From CAILZL01 sp963748005 (GTDB taxonomy: Bacteria > Pseudomonadota > Gammaproteobacteria > Steroidobacterales > Steroidobacteraceae): 64,000 bases of DNA. The notes beneath the pieces are model-generated. The model saw nothing but the letters and a program-made list of their open reading frames with translations. It did not search any database and had not been told where the DNA came from. The stretch lies in NCBI GenBank assembly GCA_963748005.1, contig CAVVHH010000002.1:1922001-1986000 (forward strand). Direction: 5' to 3'. The position numbers and the translations under genes were made by a program. Below, piece by piece: positions 42,285-50,833 of the stretch (its first letter is position 1; every line of letters begins with the position of its first letter).

Positions 42285-42518
42285 ATGGAAATCTTCCTGC
42301 TTCTCCTCGACGAACTTGACGATGCAACCGCTACCGCGCGGGTGCTCTTGCCCCGTGCACTGGGATTCTTGCTGGCCTGTGGGGCGTTTGTGCTGAGTGT
42401 CGTGGCCGCCATTCATTGGTCCAATGTGGCGTTGGTGATTCTGTTGTCGACGTTGATCGTGGGGATATTGCCAACCCTGCGCCTGAAGCCCTTCCTGCGC
42501 CTCGAGACTGATCCATGA
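42285..42518 (+). CDS. Small two-span membrane protein
   Basis: A 77-residue product: acidic start MEIFLLLLDELDDATATA, then two hydrophobic helices (LLPRALGFLLACGAFVLSVV and VALVILLSTLIVGILPTL) and a short basic/acidic end. ATG at 42285 is chosen; an in-frame GTG at 42231 is possible. Ribosome-binding site is weak. The two well-formed helices and the lack of stops favour a real gene, but I cannot name a family. It lies divergently from the ParA-like gene, before htpG. Confidence 0.5.
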   Translation: MEIFLLLLDELDDATATARVLLPRALGFLLACGAFVLSVVAAIHWSNVALVILLSTLIVGILPTLRLKPFLRLETDP

Positions 42519-42545
42519 TCGGCTCTCCCGGACCGGCGGTTTATA

Positions 42546-42574
42546 CTTGAAAACCGCGGTGCCGACCCCACACT
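42546..42574 (+). promoter_or_regulatory. Sigma-32 heat-shock promoter of htpG
   Basis: CTTGAAA (42546-42552), 13 bases, CCCCACACT (42566-42574): close to the sigma-32 consensus CTTGAA-N13-15-CCCCAT. About 97 bases before the htpG ATG. Confidence 0.8.
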
Positions 42575-42670
42575 AGTCTCACCTTAATTGCCGTCCGCGT
42601 CGTATCCGGTGCCCATACCGTGGATACGGCGTGGGTCCTACTTTTTGACTATGCCAATCAGGAAATAGCC

Positions 42671-44587
42671 ATGACCACTCCAGCATCTACGGAAACCACA
42701 GAGACACAGGCGAACCAGGGCAAGCAGACCCTGGGGTTTCAGGCCGAAGTCAAGCAGCTGCTCAAATTGATGATCCACTCGCTCTACTCGCACAAGGAAA
42801 TCTTCCTGCGCGAACTGATTTCAAATGCTTCCGATGCCTGCGACAAACTGCGCTTTGAGGCGCTCGCCAATCCGGCCTTGATGGGGTCCGACAGCGAACT
42901 GGGCATTCGCATCGAGCTGGATGACAAGGCACACACCATCGCCATCGTGGACAACGGCATAGGTATGACGCGTCAGGAAGCCATTGAACACCTCGGCACC
43001 ATTGCGCGTTCTGGTACCGCCGAGTTCCTGGGTCGCATGACGGGTGACCAGAAAAAGGATGCGCAACTGATTGGTCAGTTCGGCGTCGGTTTCTATTCTT
43101 CGTTCATCGTTGCAGATCGTGTTGAAGTATTTACCCGCAAGGCCGGAGCAGCGCCGGAGGACGGTGTGCACTGGGAGTCGCGCGCCGAAGGCGATTTCAA
43201 CGTCGAGAGCCGCTTGTTGCCCGAACGCGGCACGCGCATCGTGCTGCATCTGAAGGAAGTCGAACATGAATTTGCCAAGGACTATCGTGTCCGGGCACTG
43301 GTACGGCGTTATTCCGATCACATTGCTTTCCCGGTGCGCATGAAGAAGGCGGCCGAAGAGGGCAAGGACAGCACCGAGTTCGAGGCTGTGAATCACGCGC
43401 AGGCGCTATGGACCCGCAATCGCAGCGAGATCAAGGACGACGAATACAAAGAGTTCTATAAACATGTGACGCACGACTTCGATGAGCCGCTGGCATGGCA
43501 GCACAACAAGGTCGAAGGCGCCAAGGAATACACCAGCCTCCTCTATGTCCCAGCGCGCGCACCGTTCGATCTGTACCAGCGCGACGCCGCGCGCGGCGTG
43601 AAGTTGTATGTACGCCGCGTGTTCATCATGGACGACGCTGAGCAGTTCCTGCCGCTGTACCTGCGTTTCATCAAAGGTGTGGTCGATTCGGCTGATCTGC
43701 CCCTGAACGTGTCGCGCGAACTGTTGCAGCAGGACGAATCCATTGAAGCGATGCGCACCGCGCTGACCCGGCGCGTGCTGGACATGCTGGCCAAAATGGC
43801 CAAGGAAGACAGCGAAAAATACGCCAAATTCTGGAAGGAATTCGGTAGCGTACTCAAGGAAGGCCCGGGCGAGGACTTTGCCAACCGCGAACGCATCGCC
43901 AAGCTGCTGCGTTTTTCCAGCACTCACACCAACTCTGCCGAGCAGAATGTGACACTGGAAGACTATGTGGCGCGCATGAAGCCGGGCCAGGACAAGATCT
44001 ACTACGTGATCGCCGACAGCTTTACCTCAGCGCGCTCCAGCCCGCACCTGGAAGTGCTCAAGCAGAAAGGCATTGAAGTATTGCTGCTGAGCGATCGTGT
44101 TGACGAATGGTTGATGGATCATCTGCGCGAATTCGAGGGCAAGCAGGTGCGCAACGTCGCCAAGGGCGATCTGGACCTGTCGGCTGTCGAAAGCGACGAC
44201 GACAAGAAAGCGCGCGAAGCGCTCGCCAGGGACAGCGCCGAACTGACCGAGCGCATCAAGAAGACCTTGGCCGAGCAGGTGGCAGAAGTGCGCGTCACTA
44301 CGCGTCTGAGCGATTCGCCTGCAGTGCTGGTGGCGGGCGAATACGACCTGAGCCCACAGATGCGCCGCATCATGGAGTCCGCTGGCCAGAAGTTGCCGGC
44401 GAGCAAGCCAACGCTGGAAATCAACCCAACTCATCCCTTGCTGAAGCGGCTGGAGCAGCTACCCGAGGGTGATGAGTTCACAGATCTGGCCACCCTGTTG
44501 CATGAACAGGCAATGCTTGCAAATGGCGAACAGCTGCCCGAGCCCGCTGCGTTCGTGCAGCGTTTGAACCGCTTGCTCCTGAAGTAA
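42671..44587 (+). CDS. htpG: Molecular chaperone HtpG (bacterial Hsp90)
   Basis: ATP-dependent dimeric chaperone of the cytosol. The 638-residue protein (E. coli 624) has the GHKL ATPase domain with ELISNASDACDKLR, IVDNGIGMT, GTIARSGT and GQFGVGFYSSF; the middle domain with YVRRVFIMDD and PLNVSRELLQQ; and the C-terminal dimerisation domain (MRRIMESAG, LEINPTHPLLKRL). ATG 42671 has AGGA nearby and gives the family's GFQAEVKQLLKLMIHSLYS spacing. The sigma-32 promoter upstream predicts heat induction. A strong hairpin follows its stop. Confidence 0.97.
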   Translation: MTTPASTETTETQANQGKQTLGFQAEVKQLLKLMIHSLYSHKEIFLRELISNASDACDKLRFEALANPALMGSDSELGIRIELDDKAHTIAIVDNGIGMTRQEAIEHLGTIARSGTAEFLGRMTGDQKKDAQLIGQFGVGFYSSFIVADRVEVFTRKAGAAPEDGVHWESRAEGDFNVESRLLPERGTRIVLHLKEVEHEFAKDYRVRALVRRYSDHIAFPVRMKKAAEEGKDSTEFEAVNHAQALWTRNRSEIKDDEYKEFYKHVTHDFDEPLAWQHNKVEGAKEYTSLLYVPARAPFDLYQRDAARGVKLYVRRVFIMDDAEQFLPLYLRFIKGVVDSADLPLNVSRELLQQDESIEAMRTALTRRVLDMLAKMAKEDSEKYAKFWKEFGSVLKEGPGEDFANRERIAKLLRFSSTHTNSAEQNVTLEDYVARMKPGQDKIYYVIADSFTSARSSPHLEVLKQKGIEVLLLSDRVDEWLMDHLREFEGKQVRNVAKGDLDLSAVESDDDKKAREALARDSAELTERIKKTLAEQVAEVRVTTRLSDSPAVLVAGEYDLSPQMRRIMESAGQKLPASKPTLEINPTHPLLKRLEQLPEGDEFTDLATLLHEQAMLANGEQLPEPAAFVQRLNRLLLK

Positions 44588-44601
44588 CGCCAAGTCCACG
44601 A

Positions 44602-44625
44602 CCCTCCCTCGTTTGCGAGGGAGGG
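44602..44625 (+). terminator. Stem-loop after htpG
   Basis: CCCTCCCTCG (44602-44611), loop TTTG, CGAGGGAGGG (44616-44625): ten perfect base pairs just after the stop codon, without a T-run. May end or stabilise the htpG transcript. Confidence 0.5.
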
Positions 44626-44717
44626 CTCGAGGGGCAACATCCTGGTCACTTTGCTGGCTCCATGGTTGGTAGCATTGGCAACTGTTCCTGCCTTTCGCCA
44701 TTCGGAGCTGCCAACTC

Positions 44718-45350
44718 ATGACAATTCAACCTCCCGTACCGCAACCCGTAAGTATTAACGGGCCCAGCGGTGTGTTGCAGGCCATTGTTGATGAGCCCAT
44801 CGGCACGGTGGTGCCTGCCATTGCGGTGGTTTGCCATCCGCATCCGCTGCAGGGTGGCACCATGACCAATAAGGTGGTGCATACCTTGGCGCGCGCCTGC
44901 AACGAGGTTGGCGCGCCGACGGTGCGCTTCAACTACCGCGGTGTCGGCGGTAGCGAGGGCGCTTACGGCGACGGTATAGGTGAAACTGACGATGCCTTGG
45001 CGGTGATCGAGTGGGTGCATGCGCGTTGGCCTGCGGCGCCGCTGTGGCTGGCGGGATTCTCGTTTGGCGGCGGTGTTGCGTTACGTGCCAGTGTGCGCAC
45101 CAGCACGGCCCGATTGATAACGGTGGCGCCGGCGGCGGCGCGCGCAGCTGACCAGACCATTCCAGATTGCCCGTGGTTGTTGGTTCAGGGCGATGCCGAC
45201 GATGTGATTCCCGCTGCGATGGTATTGGACTGGGCAAGCTCGCTGCGGGTCACGCCCGACATCCGTGTGCTCGCAGGTGCTGGACACTTCTTCCATGGTC
45301 GGCTGGTAGAGCTGCGGGAAGTGGTGCGCGATTGGCTGAAGGCGGGATAG
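44718..45350 (+). CDS. Alpha/beta hydrolase of the CHPHP group
   Basis: A 210-residue hydrolase. CHPHPLQGGTMTNKVV near the start is the mark of a conserved proteobacterial group with no assigned reaction; RFNYRGVGGSEG follows. The nucleophile is Ser115 in GFSFGGG, the acid is Asp161 or Asp162 in GDADDVIP, and the base is His190 in GAGHFFHG. Cytosolic, no signal. ATG 44718 opens the frame. It is transcribed toward the palindrome cluster and converges on the HU gene. Substrate unknown; a short ester or amide is the usual guess for the fold. Confidence 0.88.
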   Translation: MTIQPPVPQPVSINGPSGVLQAIVDEPIGTVVPAIAVVCHPHPLQGGTMTNKVVHTLARACNEVGAPTVRFNYRGVGGSEGAYGDGIGETDDALAVIEWVHARWPAAPLWLAGFSFGGGVALRASVRTSTARLITVAPAAARAADQTIPDCPWLLVQGDADDVIPAAMVLDWASSLRVTPDIRVLAGAGHFFHGRLVELREVVRDWLKAG

Positions 45351-45380
45351 CAACTGGTGGTGCGGGTGCTTCGGTGCTCG

Positions 45381-45535
45381 CGGCAATTATGCATCCCTGC
45401 ATGACTACTGTTCCTGCGCATCCTGCGTTCGCAGTCCCCCATCGGGGATTCCGATGCGTCGCATTTGTACATCCCTGTACGGAGGCCGCTCTCGCACATC
45501 CTGTGCTTTGCGGCACTTATGCATCCCTGCATGAC
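45381..45535. repeat. Cluster of six short palindromes with TCC(C) core
   Basis: Palindromes: ATGCATCCCTGCAT (45389-45402), CGCATCCTGCG (45417-45427), CCCCATCGGGG (45437-45447), GTACATCCCTGTAC (45467-45480), GCACATCCTGTGC (45494-45506) and ATGCATCCCTGCAT again (45519-45532). Five share a TCC(C) loop closed by complementary arms that differ in sequence. The first and last belong to 25-base direct repeats (45381-45405, 45511-45535) with one mismatch. No gene is present. Confidence 0.75.
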
Positions 45536-45536
45536 G

Positions 45537-45569
45537 AAAAAAGGCCCGAAAACCAGGGGTTTCGGGCCT
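45537..45569 (-). terminator. Intrinsic terminator of the HU gene
   Basis: On the minus strand AGGCCCGAAA (45569-45560) and its complement (45551-45542) form a ten-base-pair stem followed by a T-run (45542-45537). It lies 36 bases after the HU stop. Confidence 0.85.
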
Positions 45570-45604
45570 GTTTCAGCTGTAGAAACGAATACAGCTTGGG
45601 TGAA

Positions 45605-45916
45605 TTAATTCACCATTTCTTTCAGAGACTTCAGTGCGGCAGCGCGCACCTTCTTGCTGGCTGGCTTGGCCTTGAACATGGTTTCTTCGCCAGTGAAGGG
45701 GTTGATGCCCTTGCGAGCCTTGGTGGCAGGCTTCTTTACAACTTTCATTTTCAGCAAGCCGGGCATGGTGAATACACCAGCGCCGCGCAGGCTCTTCTTG
45801 ATCAGACTATTGAGTGATTCAAAAACTGCGCCAACCTGTTTCTTGCTCAGCTCGGTGTCTTTGGAGATCTGGGCCAGAATTTCAGACTTGGTAGGTGCCG
45901 CATTCTTCTTTGCCAT
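45605..45916 (-). CDS. HU-family DNA-binding protein
   Basis: Small nucleoid protein that bends and compacts DNA as a dimer. The 103-residue product has the HU/IHF fold: SEILAQISKDTELSKKQVGAVFESL dimerisation helices, then GAGVFTMPGLLKMKVVKKPA and the DNA-binding arm around RKGINPFTGEETMFKAKP. The arm carries the intercalating Pro after Asn (INPFTGE), as in the family, but the body differs from E. coli HupA/HupB (extra N-terminal residues and a KPATKARKG turn). AGGAG lies upstream of the ATG, and a clear terminator follows. Single-gene unit. Confidence 0.93.
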   Translation of the reverse strand: MAKKNAAPTKSEILAQISKDTELSKKQVGAVFESLNSLIKKSLRGAGVFTMPGLLKMKVVKKPATKARKGINPFTGEETMFKAKPASKKVRAAALKSLKEMVN

Positions 45917-46092
45917 GTGGTTCGCTCCTGATTATTGAATTAAGTTTGTCGTATGCTCAGAGATGGTCTGTGTCAAAGGTCGCGCGGGAAAATAACACAA
46001 GAATTGCCGGTGTTTAAGCTGTCGCAGTACTTTTACACCATAAATTTCCCGGTTTTTTTGCTCGCGCCGGTTTTGCGACTGATTTTTCAGTC

Positions 46093-46584
46093 TCAGTCTG
46101 CAAAAAATTCGCGGGTCAGCGTGGCCGAGATGGGCAAGCTTGACCCGACTGGCGTCGCGGTAATTTCAAACACCAGGGTTTCGGCACCACCGAAAGGCAC
46201 TTCGCCAATGTAGTAAGTGGCGGCGGATTCGGTGATGCGCCGCAACTGAATATCTTTCACCTGGCCATTCAAATTGCGCACCAGCACGACGATCGCTGCG
46301 TCGCTGGGCGTGGCGATCGGGCCGCCACCTTCCTTGCGCAATACCGAGACGTTGAGCATGACCCTGTTTTTGCTGCGCTCAATGCCGTAGGCGCGCGCGA
46401 TTTCAGCGCTCAGTTGATCGGTACGCACGGCGTTGTAGTGCATTTCGTATTCACCGGAAACCTTGAACGACTCGCCACTGGTTTGCGCCGGCTGGATTTC
46501 CGCCGTCGGCTGCGGGCGATTGCATCCGGCAAGCGCAACAACACTGAGGAGCAAAAAACTTCCGGCCACCAAATTCTTCTTCAT
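46093..46584 (-). CDS. DUF4426 lipoprotein
   Basis: A 163-residue lipoprotein: signal with lipobox LAGC, then a beta-rich domain. FKVSGEYEMHYNAVRTDQL and SKNRVMLNVSVLRKEG are typical of the DUF4426 family, which gammaproteobacteria often encode near proC, yggS and yggT; function unknown. The start is ATG 46584, AAGGG about nine bases upstream; a TTG two codons earlier is possible. It lies downstream of yggU on the same strand with a 143-base gap, so it may be the last gene of the pilT-opposed operon. Confidence 0.85.
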   Translation of the reverse strand: MKKNLVAGSFLLLSVVALAGCNRPQPTAEIQPAQTSGESFKVSGEYEMHYNAVRTDQLSAEIARAYGIERSKNRVMLNVSVLRKEGGGPIATPSDAAIVVLVRNLNGQVKDIQLRRITESAATYYIGEVPFGGAETLVFEITATPVGSSLPISATLTREFFAD

Positions 46585-46727
46585 ATTCAACGCCCTTGTT
46601 ATTGCGGACAGGCGCGCCGGGCGAGGGGCACAGGCGCATTGCGACGTCAGTACGCACTATAGACCAACTCACCGGTGCGGCTGCAATAGTTCTACGGGTG
46701 ACATGCGTGCTGCCGGGTGAATGCGAT

Positions 46728-47033
46728 TCAACCGGCCAGCGGCGTGAGTCCCAGTTGCAACAGCGCTTGGGGAAGCTGTCGTGGTGCTGCGATGCGGACT
46801 GTCTTGACGCGCCCCAATTCACCGCGTTCGATGGTGATGTTCGATTTAGCCACTCCGAACCCAGCGCTGAGGAACGACAGCAATTCGGCATTTGCCCGGC
46901 CTTCGATTGCCTGAGCATGAATGCGTACCTTCAACTGGTCACCGTGCAGACCGGCGAATTCACTGCGGCTGGCTCCGGGCTGCAGCTTCAAGTACAGCAG
47001 TAGCGTCGCGCCATCCCAGCGAAACCAGTTCAC
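46728..47033 (-). CDS. yggU: YggU/DUF167 family protein
   Basis: A 101-residue conserved protein of the DUF167 fold. LYLKLQPGASRSEFAGLHGDQLKVRIHA and the invariant EGRANAELLSFLS are diagnostic, as is the following VAKSNITIERGELGR. Function is not established. It starts with GTG at 47033, overlapping the yggT stop (47030-47032), so the two are translationally coupled. This yggT-yggU order downstream of proC and yggS is a standard gammaproteobacterial arrangement. Confidence 0.93.
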   Translation of the reverse strand: MNWFRWDGATLLLYLKLQPGASRSEFAGLHGDQLKVRIHAQAIEGRANAELLSFLSAGFGVAKSNITIERGELGRVKTVRIAAPRQLPQALLQLGLTPLAG

Positions 47034-47560
47034 GAATTGAGCAGGATCTGCACGGCCTGAATCGCAATCAGGGCAAACAGGGCGGACAGATCAATGCCGG
47101 CAATGGGTGGAATCAGGCGCTGAAACGGTCGGAGTACCGGGGCGCTCAGGCTTTGCAGCAGACTGGCGCCGGGCGAGTAGGTGCCGGGCGCGATCCAGCT
47201 CAGTACAGCGCCGATCAGAATCACAAAAAAATACAGCTGCAGCAGTGTTGTCAGCAGCTCGCGCAAGGCCGTGAAGATCAAGGCCCCGGGCGCACCCAGT
47301 CCGTAGCCGCGCAGTACCCATATCAGGGTGGTTGTTGCCAGCTGCACAGCCAGCACGGCAACCAATGATGCGATATCCAGTCTTCCGATCGGCGCTAACA
47401 CGCGACGCAACGGCAACACCAGCGGGTTGGTCAGTCTGATGACGGCCTGCGACAGTGGATTGCGGGCGTCGGCACGGCATAGCGGCAGCAGCATGCGCAA
47501 CAGGAACACCGTAACCAGCAGGCCCAGCAGGGCCTGAACAACGAAAATGAGGGCGGCCAT
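47030..47560 (-). CDS. yggT: YggT family membrane protein
   Basis: A 176-residue inner-membrane protein with a duplicated YGGT domain: each half has a hydrophobic helix pair and a conserved ending, here NPLSQAVIRLTNPLVLPLRRVLAP in the first half and SLLQSLSAPVLRPFQRLIPP in the second. About four spans. Homologues in other bacteria and chloroplasts are linked to osmotic tolerance and membrane organisation near division sites, but no mechanism is known. It overlaps yggU by four bases. Upstream, a MetE-C-like gene separates it from proC, which is unusual because proC-yggT are normally adjacent. Confidence 0.95.
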   Translation of the reverse strand: MAALIFVVQALLGLLVTVFLLRMLLPLCRADARNPLSQAVIRLTNPLVLPLRRVLAPIGRLDIASLVAVLAVQLATTTLIWVLRGYGLGAPGALIFTALRELLTTLLQLYFFVILIGAVLSWIAPGTYSPGASLLQSLSAPVLRPFQRLIPPIAGIDLSALFALIAIQAVQILLNS

Positions 47561-47757
47561 TCAATTCTTGCTCGTGTTGTCGTGGGATTGTTGCGCTGCA
47601 GTCAGCGGTGTGATCGATGCGTCAAATGCAGCACGCAGTGAACACGCTGATGTTACGTGAGGGCGGCTGCCCAGTGAAAGGTCTGTAAGCACGGCCGCAT
47701 GTCTGCCGAGCCCGATGTGTTGTGGAACGCTGAAGCAAATGTTGTTGCGCGCTCCAT

Positions 47758-48891
47758 TTACACCATGCCCCAGACGTCCCGCGCAGTCTCGACTACCAGT
47801 TGCAATTTGGCGCGCTGCTGTTCGACCTGAATATTGTTGCCGTGCACGGTGCTGGAGAAACCACATTGCGGGCTCAAGGCCAATTGCGCCAGCGGTGTGT
47901 ATTGCGCTGCTTCGGCAATGCGTCGCTTCAGATCGTCCTTGTTTTCCAGCTGTCCCAGCTTGGTGGTCACCAGACCCAGCACCACGGTCTTGTGCTTCGG
48001 CAGGAAGCGCAATGGTTTGAAGTCGCCACTGCGAGCATCGTCGTATTCAAGGAAGTACCCATCGACATTCATTTCTTTCAGCAGCGCTTCGGCCACCGGT
48101 TCATAGCTGCCCTGCGCAGCCCAGGTGCTCTTGAAATTGCCCCGGCACAGATGCACGCACAGCGTCATGCCTGCCGGTTTCTGAGCGACCACCAGATTGA
48201 TGAATCTGGCGTAGCGATGCGGCAGTTCATCGGGATCGTCGCCGCGCTGACGCGCCGCTTCGCGCATCTTGTCGTCGCACAGATAAGCCAGATTGGTGTC
48301 GTCCATCTGCACATAGCTGCAGCCTGCGGCAGCCAGGGAGCGCAGCTCATCGCCGTAGGCATTGGCCACGTCCTGATAGAAGTCAGGTTCCAGTTCGGGA
48401 TAGTGCTCGCGGCTGATGCCGGCGCGGCCACCGCGAAAATGCAGCATGGTGGGTGAGGGGATGGACACCTTGCCGATGCTGCCCGGCGCGAGCCGGCTTT
48501 TGAGATATTCAAAATCGGCGCGTTGAATGTCCCTGACGTGGCGCACCTTGTCGACCACGCGCATCACCGGCGGCGCCAGCTCTTCGCTGCCATCCGGCTT
48601 GCGGATGGTGACGGGCACATCCGTTTTCACGCCACCCAGTTGCTGCAGAAAGTCGATATGAAAATACGTGCGGCGAAACTCACCGTCGGTAATACCTTTC
48701 AGTCCCACGTCTTCCTGGAACTTGACGATCTCGGTGATGGCGCGATCCTCCACTGCTCGTAATTGCTCTGCAGTGATCGCCCGCTGCGCAAATTGCTCGC
48801 GTGCATCAAGGAGATATTTCGGCCTCAGGAAACTGCCCACGTGGTCGGCGCGGAATGGTGGCCCTTGCATGGCGTTGGTGGACGCTGTCAT
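47758..48891 (-). CDS. Cobalamin-independent methionine synthase-like protein (MetE C-terminal type)
   Basis: A 377-residue protein equal to the catalytic C-terminal half of MetE, of the YxjG/YxjH type. FRADHVGSFLRPKYLL at the start and DGEFRRTYFH match; the zinc site is represented by His and Cys in VHLCRGNF and Cys in SPQCGFSS, with an acidic ligand between. It may methylate homocysteine with a folate donor different from that of MetE; family members without the N-terminal half can use other methyl donors. GGGGGAG precedes the ATG at 48891. It is inserted between proC and yggT on the same strand, breaking a usually tight neighbourhood. Confidence 0.9.
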   Translation of the reverse strand: MTASTNAMQGPPFRADHVGSFLRPKYLLDAREQFAQRAITAEQLRAVEDRAITEIVKFQEDVGLKGITDGEFRRTYFHIDFLQQLGGVKTDVPVTIRKPDGSEELAPPVMRVVDKVRHVRDIQRADFEYLKSRLAPGSIGKVSIPSPTMLHFRGGRAGISREHYPELEPDFYQDVANAYGDELRSLAAAGCSYVQMDDTNLAYLCDDKMREAARQRGDDPDELPHRYARFINLVVAQKPAGMTLCVHLCRGNFKSTWAAQGSYEPVAEALLKEMNVDGYFLEYDDARSGDFKPLRFLPKHKTVVLGLVTTKLGQLENKDDLKRRIAEAAQYTPLAQLALSPQCGFSSTVHGNNIQVEQQRAKLQLVVETARDVWGMV

Positions 48892-49067
48892 GTCGCTCTC
48901 CCCCGAATTGCAGCCAATTTGCCATGCCATCATAGCGTATGGCGGATGAGGTACACATGCCGGCGACTATGATGAGGTGAGCAGTCAACATGCGTTTCCA
49001 GTTGCTGCAGCAATTTCCGTTGGCTTCGCTCCCGATGCTTCAATCGACCTGATGCAACTGAGCAGAC

Positions 49068-49892
49068 TTATTTTGCCTGACCGAGCACCACGGCCAGTTC
49101 TGCAGAACGATCTGCAGCCGCCTTTACTGCCTCGCTGACAATGTTGCGCAGATTGTGTGCTTCGAACACTTTCAGGGCTGCCTCGGTGGTGCCACCTTTG
49201 GAGGTGACTTGCTGGCGCAGCACGGCGGGGGGATCGCTGACTTCATGCGCCATGAAACCCGAACCGTAGGCGGTCTCGATGGCCAGTGTGCGTGCGGTTT
49301 CAATGGGCAGGCCTTGCTCCACACCCGCTGCTTCCAGCAACTCCATCAACAGGAAGAAATACGCCGGGCCGCTGCCCGAAACCGCAGTCACGGCATCGAT
49401 CAGTGTTTCGTCCTTCACCCATACCGATTTGCCCACGGCATTCATGACCGTGCCGGCGAGTTCGCGCTGTGCCGTCGGTACCTGTTCGTTGGCGTACATG
49501 CCGGTGACGCCGCAGCCGTTCAGAGCAGGACGATTGGGCATGGTGCGCACCACCGGCAGCCCCAGCCAGTTCTGCAGGTCGCTGGCACGGATGCCGGCGG
49601 CCACTGAAATGACCAGTGGTCGATGTTTGTTTACGGTGACGGTTAGGCCTTCGGCTACCTTGCGCAATTCCTGTGGCTTGACAGCCAGCACGATGATTTG
49701 CGCCCTGGCGGCAGCCAGCTGGTTATCGTCGGTGACCTGCACGCCATATTGCGCCACCAGCTGCGAACGCTGCGTCTCCACAGGATCCGAAACAACGATC
49801 TGTACCGCCGGCAGGCCCTGCGCGATCAGTCCGCCAATCAGGCTGCGCGCCATGTTGCCGCCGCCAATGAAGGCCAGGGTTTCGCTGAGCAT
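49068..49892 (-). CDS. proC: Pyrroline-5-carboxylate reductase
   Basis: Last step of proline synthesis: reduces pyrroline 5-carboxylate with NAD(P)H. The 274-residue product has the Rossmann LAFIGGGNMARSLIGGL, VLAVKPQ, VVRTMPNRPA and the C-terminal signature ending in TSKGGTTEAAL, together with VSGSGPAYFFLLMELLEAAG. ATG 49892 gives the family N-terminus; the longer frame to 49958 has no counterpart. It lies 114 bases after yggS, in the classic order opposite pilT. Confidence 0.96.
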   Translation of the reverse strand: MLSETLAFIGGGNMARSLIGGLIAQGLPAVQIVVSDPVETQRSQLVAQYGVQVTDDNQLAAARAQIIVLAVKPQELRKVAEGLTVTVNKHRPLVISVAAGIRASDLQNWLGLPVVRTMPNRPALNGCGVTGMYANEQVPTAQRELAGTVMNAVGKSVWVKDETLIDAVTAVSGSGPAYFFLLMELLEAAGVEQGLPIETARTLAIETAYGSGFMAHEVSDPPAVLRQQVTSKGGTTEAALKVFEAHNLRNIVSEAVKAAADRSAELAVVLGQAK

Positions 49893-50006
49893 GGGGAGGA
49901 AGTCTCCTGAAAACGTCGCGGATGGTAAGGGCAAGAAACTATCAGATTTGCGGCGCAACTTGCTGCAACGCTGGGTAAATCGCGTAATTGATAAGTGTTC
50001 AGGCCA

Positions 50007-50702
50007 TCATTTTGTTCGTTCGCCAAAAATGGCGGTGCCAATTCGTACCAGCGTGCTGCCGGCGGCAATGGCCGCGGCGTAGTCACCACTCATGCCCATC
50101 GACAGGGTATCAAGCTCCAGACCGCTGGCATTCAAGCCGCGCTGTAACTCCGCCAGTTGGCGGAACTGTTTCAGCTGGTCGCCATACAGCTCGGCTGGCG
50201 GCGGAATGCACATCAGGCCGCGCAACTTCAGCCGCGGCAATTGCCGCACATGTGCCGCCAGCGCCGCCACTTGCTCCGGCCACAGCCCACCCTTGCCGGT
50301 CTCCTCGGCCAGTTTCACCTGGATACACACCTGCAGGGGGGGTGCGTAGTGCGGCCGTTGCTCGTTCAATCGGCTGGCGATCTTGTCGCGGTCCAGGGTG
50401 TGCACCCACTGAAAATGCTCAGCCACCGGCCGGGTCTTGTTGCTCTGCAGCTGACCGATGAAATGCCAGCGTAGCGGCAGATCCTTGAGCAGCTCCATCT
50501 TGTCGAGGGCTTCCTGCGCATAACTTTCGCCAAAGTCGTGCTGACCGGCCTCGGCAAGCGCACGTATAGCCGCCGCCGGGTGCTGCTTGCTGACCGCCAG
50601 CAACTGCACTGACTCGGGGCTACGTCCGCAGGCCCGGGCAGCCTTGGATAGCTGGTGGCGAACCTCAGTCAGGCCCTGAATGGGGTTGAATTCAATGCTC
50701 AT
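50007..50702 (-). CDS. yggS: YggS/PLPBP pyridoxal-phosphate homeostasis protein
   Basis: Single-domain PLP-binding protein with the alanine-racemase barrel; it affects vitamin B6 and amino-acid balance without known catalysis. LLAVSKQHP contains the PLP lysine; FGESYAQEALDKM, WHFIGQLQSNK and the phosphate loop LSMGMSGDYAAAIAAGSTLVRIG are family marks (231 residues; E. coli 234). It is the first gene of the minus-strand run yggS-proC and diverges from pilT across a 131-base gap holding both promoters. Confidence 0.96.
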   Translation of the reverse strand: MSIEFNPIQGLTEVRHQLSKAARACGRSPESVQLLAVSKQHPAAAIRALAEAGQHDFGESYAQEALDKMELLKDLPLRWHFIGQLQSNKTRPVAEHFQWVHTLDRDKIASRLNEQRPHYAPPLQVCIQVKLAEETGKGGLWPEQVAALAAHVRQLPRLKLRGLMCIPPPAELYGDQLKQFRQLAELQRGLNASGLELDTLSMGMSGDYAAAIAAGSTLVRIGTAIFGERTK

Positions 50703-50737
50703 TAAATAAAGGCCAAAACTGCGGGCCGGTTAACATA

Positions 50738-50764
50738 TTGACCCGATTACTGCTCCGTTATACT
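50738..50764 (+). promoter_or_regulatory. Candidate promoter of pilT
   Basis: TTGACC (50738-50743) and TATACT (50759-50764), with a short 15-base spacer, in the yggS-pilT divergent gap. The -10 is strong; the spacing is below optimum. Confidence 0.4.
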
Positions 50765-50833
50765 GGCTCGGCCTACGGCACCGCTGGGACTGCCCATTAA
50801 AACAGCTCTGCCGCTGCTAAATCAGGAGCTTCA

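Noticed and set aside
45381..45535. Palindrome array considered as a CRISPR array
   Set aside because: Units are 11-14 bases with variable arms and irregular spacing of 5-20 bases; no constant 24-40-base repeat and no cas genes.
48892..49067. Possible SAM or cobalamin riboswitch before the MetE-like gene
   Set aside because: No conserved core of either class is visible in the 176-base gap.
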